Assembly (NCBI RefSeq): GCF_000826525.2
Contig: NZ_LN651329.1
Coordinates: 278,005 to 342,004 of the forward strand
Length of the DNA stretch: 64,000 nucleotides
Direction of reading: 5' to 3'
Source: Mobilicoccus massiliensis
GTDB lineage: Bacteria; Actinomycetota; Actinomycetes; Actinomycetales; Dermatophilaceae
The notes under the pieces: generated by a model
The model's database searches: none
What the model saw: only the letters and a program-made list of their open reading frames with translations
Told to the model about the DNA's origin: nothing
Translations under genes and position numbers: made by a program
Shown: piece by piece, positions 62,875-64,000 of the stretch
How positions within the stretch are numbered: position 1 is the stretch's first letter
Layout of the letters: each line of letters begins with the position of its first letter

Positions 62875-62880
62875 ACGGTA
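62875..62880 (-). promoter_or_regulatory. -10 box of the leaderless ybaK-like gene
   Basis: TACCGT on the minus strand, 6 nt before ATG 62868; no ribosome site. Confidence 0.45.
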
Positions 62881-62910
62881 CCGAGCGATCGGTTCGAGCG
62901 ACGCAGGCGA

Positions 62911-63462
62911 TCACGCCCGGCCGGTGCCGACCCCGGCCTCCTGGGGCCGGGCGTCCGCGCACGACCTGGAGGCCACCCGGACCCGCCGGACGACGATGAC
63001 GCCCGCGGCCAGCGCGAGAATCGCGCTGGGCAACAGGGCGACCGGCATGGTGGGGGTGAGGTCGGCTCCCGTGAACCGCAGAAGCCACACGAGGAGAGCG
63101 TCGGCGGCCACGCCCGCGACGACGCCGGGCACGGCCGAGTCGGCCACGTCGAGGGCTCCGATGACCGTCGTCTGTGCGCGTGACGCCCCGGTGGTGCGCA
63201 GGACGGCGAGCCGGCGACTCTCCGTGCGGCGCAGGAGACTGCGGGAGGCGAGCACCGCGGTAAGAACGAGTGCGGCCACGATGGCGACGACCGCACCGAC
63301 GAGGGTCCCGTCGAGCCGCTCCTGCTGGGCGGCGAGGGCGATGAGCCCACCCGCGGCGAGCAGCGCCCAGGTCATGAGGCCGAAGGATGCCGCGATCGCG
63401 AGATCGCGGGGGTGCTCGGAGGTGGAGCGCAGCAGCCACCAGAGCCGGACCGCGGCCCTCAC
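62911..63462 (-). CDS. Half-size FtsX-like ABC permease
   Basis: 183 residues with about four membrane helices. ASRSLLRRTESRRLAVLRTTGASRAQTTVIGALD matches the FtsX-domain loop of MacB-like permeases, and ADLTPTMPVALLPSAILALAAGVIVVRRVRVASR is the last helix pair. The GTG start overlaps the TGA of the upstream ATPase gene by 4 nt. A permease of one FtsX domain would need to dimerise or pair with another subunit outside the window. Confidence 0.75.
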   Translation of the reverse strand: MRAAVRLWWLLRSTSEHPRDLAIAASFGLMTWALLAAGGLIALAAQQERLDGTLVGAVVAIVAALVLTAVLASRSLLRRTESRRLAVLRTTGASRAQTTVIGALDVADSAVPGVVAGVAADALLVWLLRFTGADLTPTMPVALLPSAILALAAGVIVVRRVRVASRSCADARPQEAGVGTGRA

Positions 63463-64000
63463 AGCAGGGCCTGGCCCGCGTAGTGCACGGCGCCCTGACG
63501 CCGCACGCGACCGTCCACGATCTCGAGACGTCGCGCGCAGCGGTCGGCGACGCGTTCGTCGGCGGTGCCGAGCACCAGCGCGGCACCGGTCGCGGTGCAG
63601 CGCGTGAGAAGGATGTCGAGCACCTCGGCGCGGTCGACGGGGTCGAGCGCGCCGGTCGGGTCGTCGACGACGACGAGCTGCGGCGCCGTGACCAGCGCGC
63701 GGCCGAACGCCACGAGCACGCGGTCGCGCTCGGAGAGTTGCGACATGCGCCGCGCTCCGGCCCCCGTGAGTCCGACGACGTCGAGCAGATCGGCCGCTCG
63801 GCCCGCGGCCTCGCGGTGCGACCAACCATCCAGCAGTAGCGGAAGGGCGATGTTCTCGGAGACGGGAAGCTCCGGCAGCACGGCGTCATCGAGCACGACA
63901 CCGACGTCCCTACGACGAAGGGCACTGCGCGCCGAGTCGGAAAGACGCACGAGGTCGTGACCGCCCCAGTGCACCCAGCCCGTGGTCGGCATCGCCAGGC
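63459..64000 (-). CDS. ABC transporter ATPase with degenerate motifs (cut by right edge)
   Basis: The C-terminal ~180 residues of an ABC ATPase; Walker A lies beyond the window. Homology is clear (DVGVVLDDAVLPELPVSENIALPLLL; GRALVTAPQLVVVDDPTGALDPVDRAEV), but the signature reads LSERDR instead of LSGGQ and Walker B ends in Asp (VVVDDPTG) where the catalytic Glu should be. In the switch region LVLGTADERV the His is also missing. It may not hydrolyse ATP efficiently. Coupled to the half-size permease. Confidence 0.8.
   Translation of the reverse strand, partial: LAMPTTGWVHWGGHDLVRLSDSARSALRRRDVGVVLDDAVLPELPVSENIALPLLLDGWSHREAAGRAADLLDVVGLTGAGARRMSQLSERDRVLVAFGRALVTAPQLVVVDDPTGALDPVDRAEVLDILLTRCTATGAALVLGTADERVADRCARRLEIVDGRVRRQGAVHYAGQALL

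Overview
The window is very GC-rich chromosomal DNA from a Gram-positive actinobacterium, most likely of the Micrococcales. The evidence is the strong G/C bias at third codon positions, the conserved run rimP-nusA-ylxR-infB-rbfA-truB, the DUF4439 lipoprotein divergent from rimP, and the many genes whose start codon lies 6-7 nt after a TANNNT -10 box (leaderless transcripts, common in this phylum). No rRNA, tRNA, CRISPR array, integrase or transposase was recognised.

Layout. (1) 0-9 kb: a flavodoxin-like protein, a large repeat array, and a sugar-uptake locus (lipoprotein binding protein, two permeases and a secreted PIG-L deacetylase on the minus strand, with a divergent GH4 glycosidase). (2) 9-14.8 kb: a hotdog thioesterase and a YyaL-type thioredoxin protein, then a small accessory island of Nmad2- and Nmad3-like nucleotide-modification-associated genes and a tail-to-tail XRE/RelE-like pair, closed by hairpin repeats. 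(3) 14.8-26 kb: thiol peroxidase; a cobalamin-riboswitch-led cobalt ECF transporter (cbiMN and cbiQO separated by an inverted GNAT gene); an APH-family kinase; an exported C5-epimerase-like protein; a membrane protein-PCu(A)C-DyP peroxidase operon; and DUF4439. (4) 26-34 kb: the translation/transcription housekeeping block. (5) 34-49 kb: about 15 kb of accessory genes between truB and ribF, which are usually neighbours: epoxide-hydrolase-like enzyme, CopB-type copper ATPase behind a CsoR-like operator, glycosyltransferase, an XRE-ImmA/IrrE plus PIN pair, a short UvrA paralogue, DUF4186, EamA exporter, an ATP-grasp/two-esterase operon and an ASCH protein. (6) 49-64 kb: ribF, acyl-CoA ligase, DUF4442, TIGR03960 radical SAM protein, a frameshifted phytase-like gene, an alanine/sodium symporter, two ABC permease/ATPase systems (the second cut by the right edge), a hemerythrin-like protein and YbaK.

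The most striking non-coding feature is a family of about 22-nt inverted-repeat arms (about 37 copies at seven loci). Every locus lies just 3' of a gene, and several arm pairs keep RNA pairing through G-U or compensatory changes. A second hairpin family has two copies. The best candidates for an unfamiliar biological system are the Nmad2/Nmad3 island (with an in-frame TGA in the Nmad3 gene) and the XRE-ImmA/PIN pair, whose perfect operator touches its apparently leaderless start.
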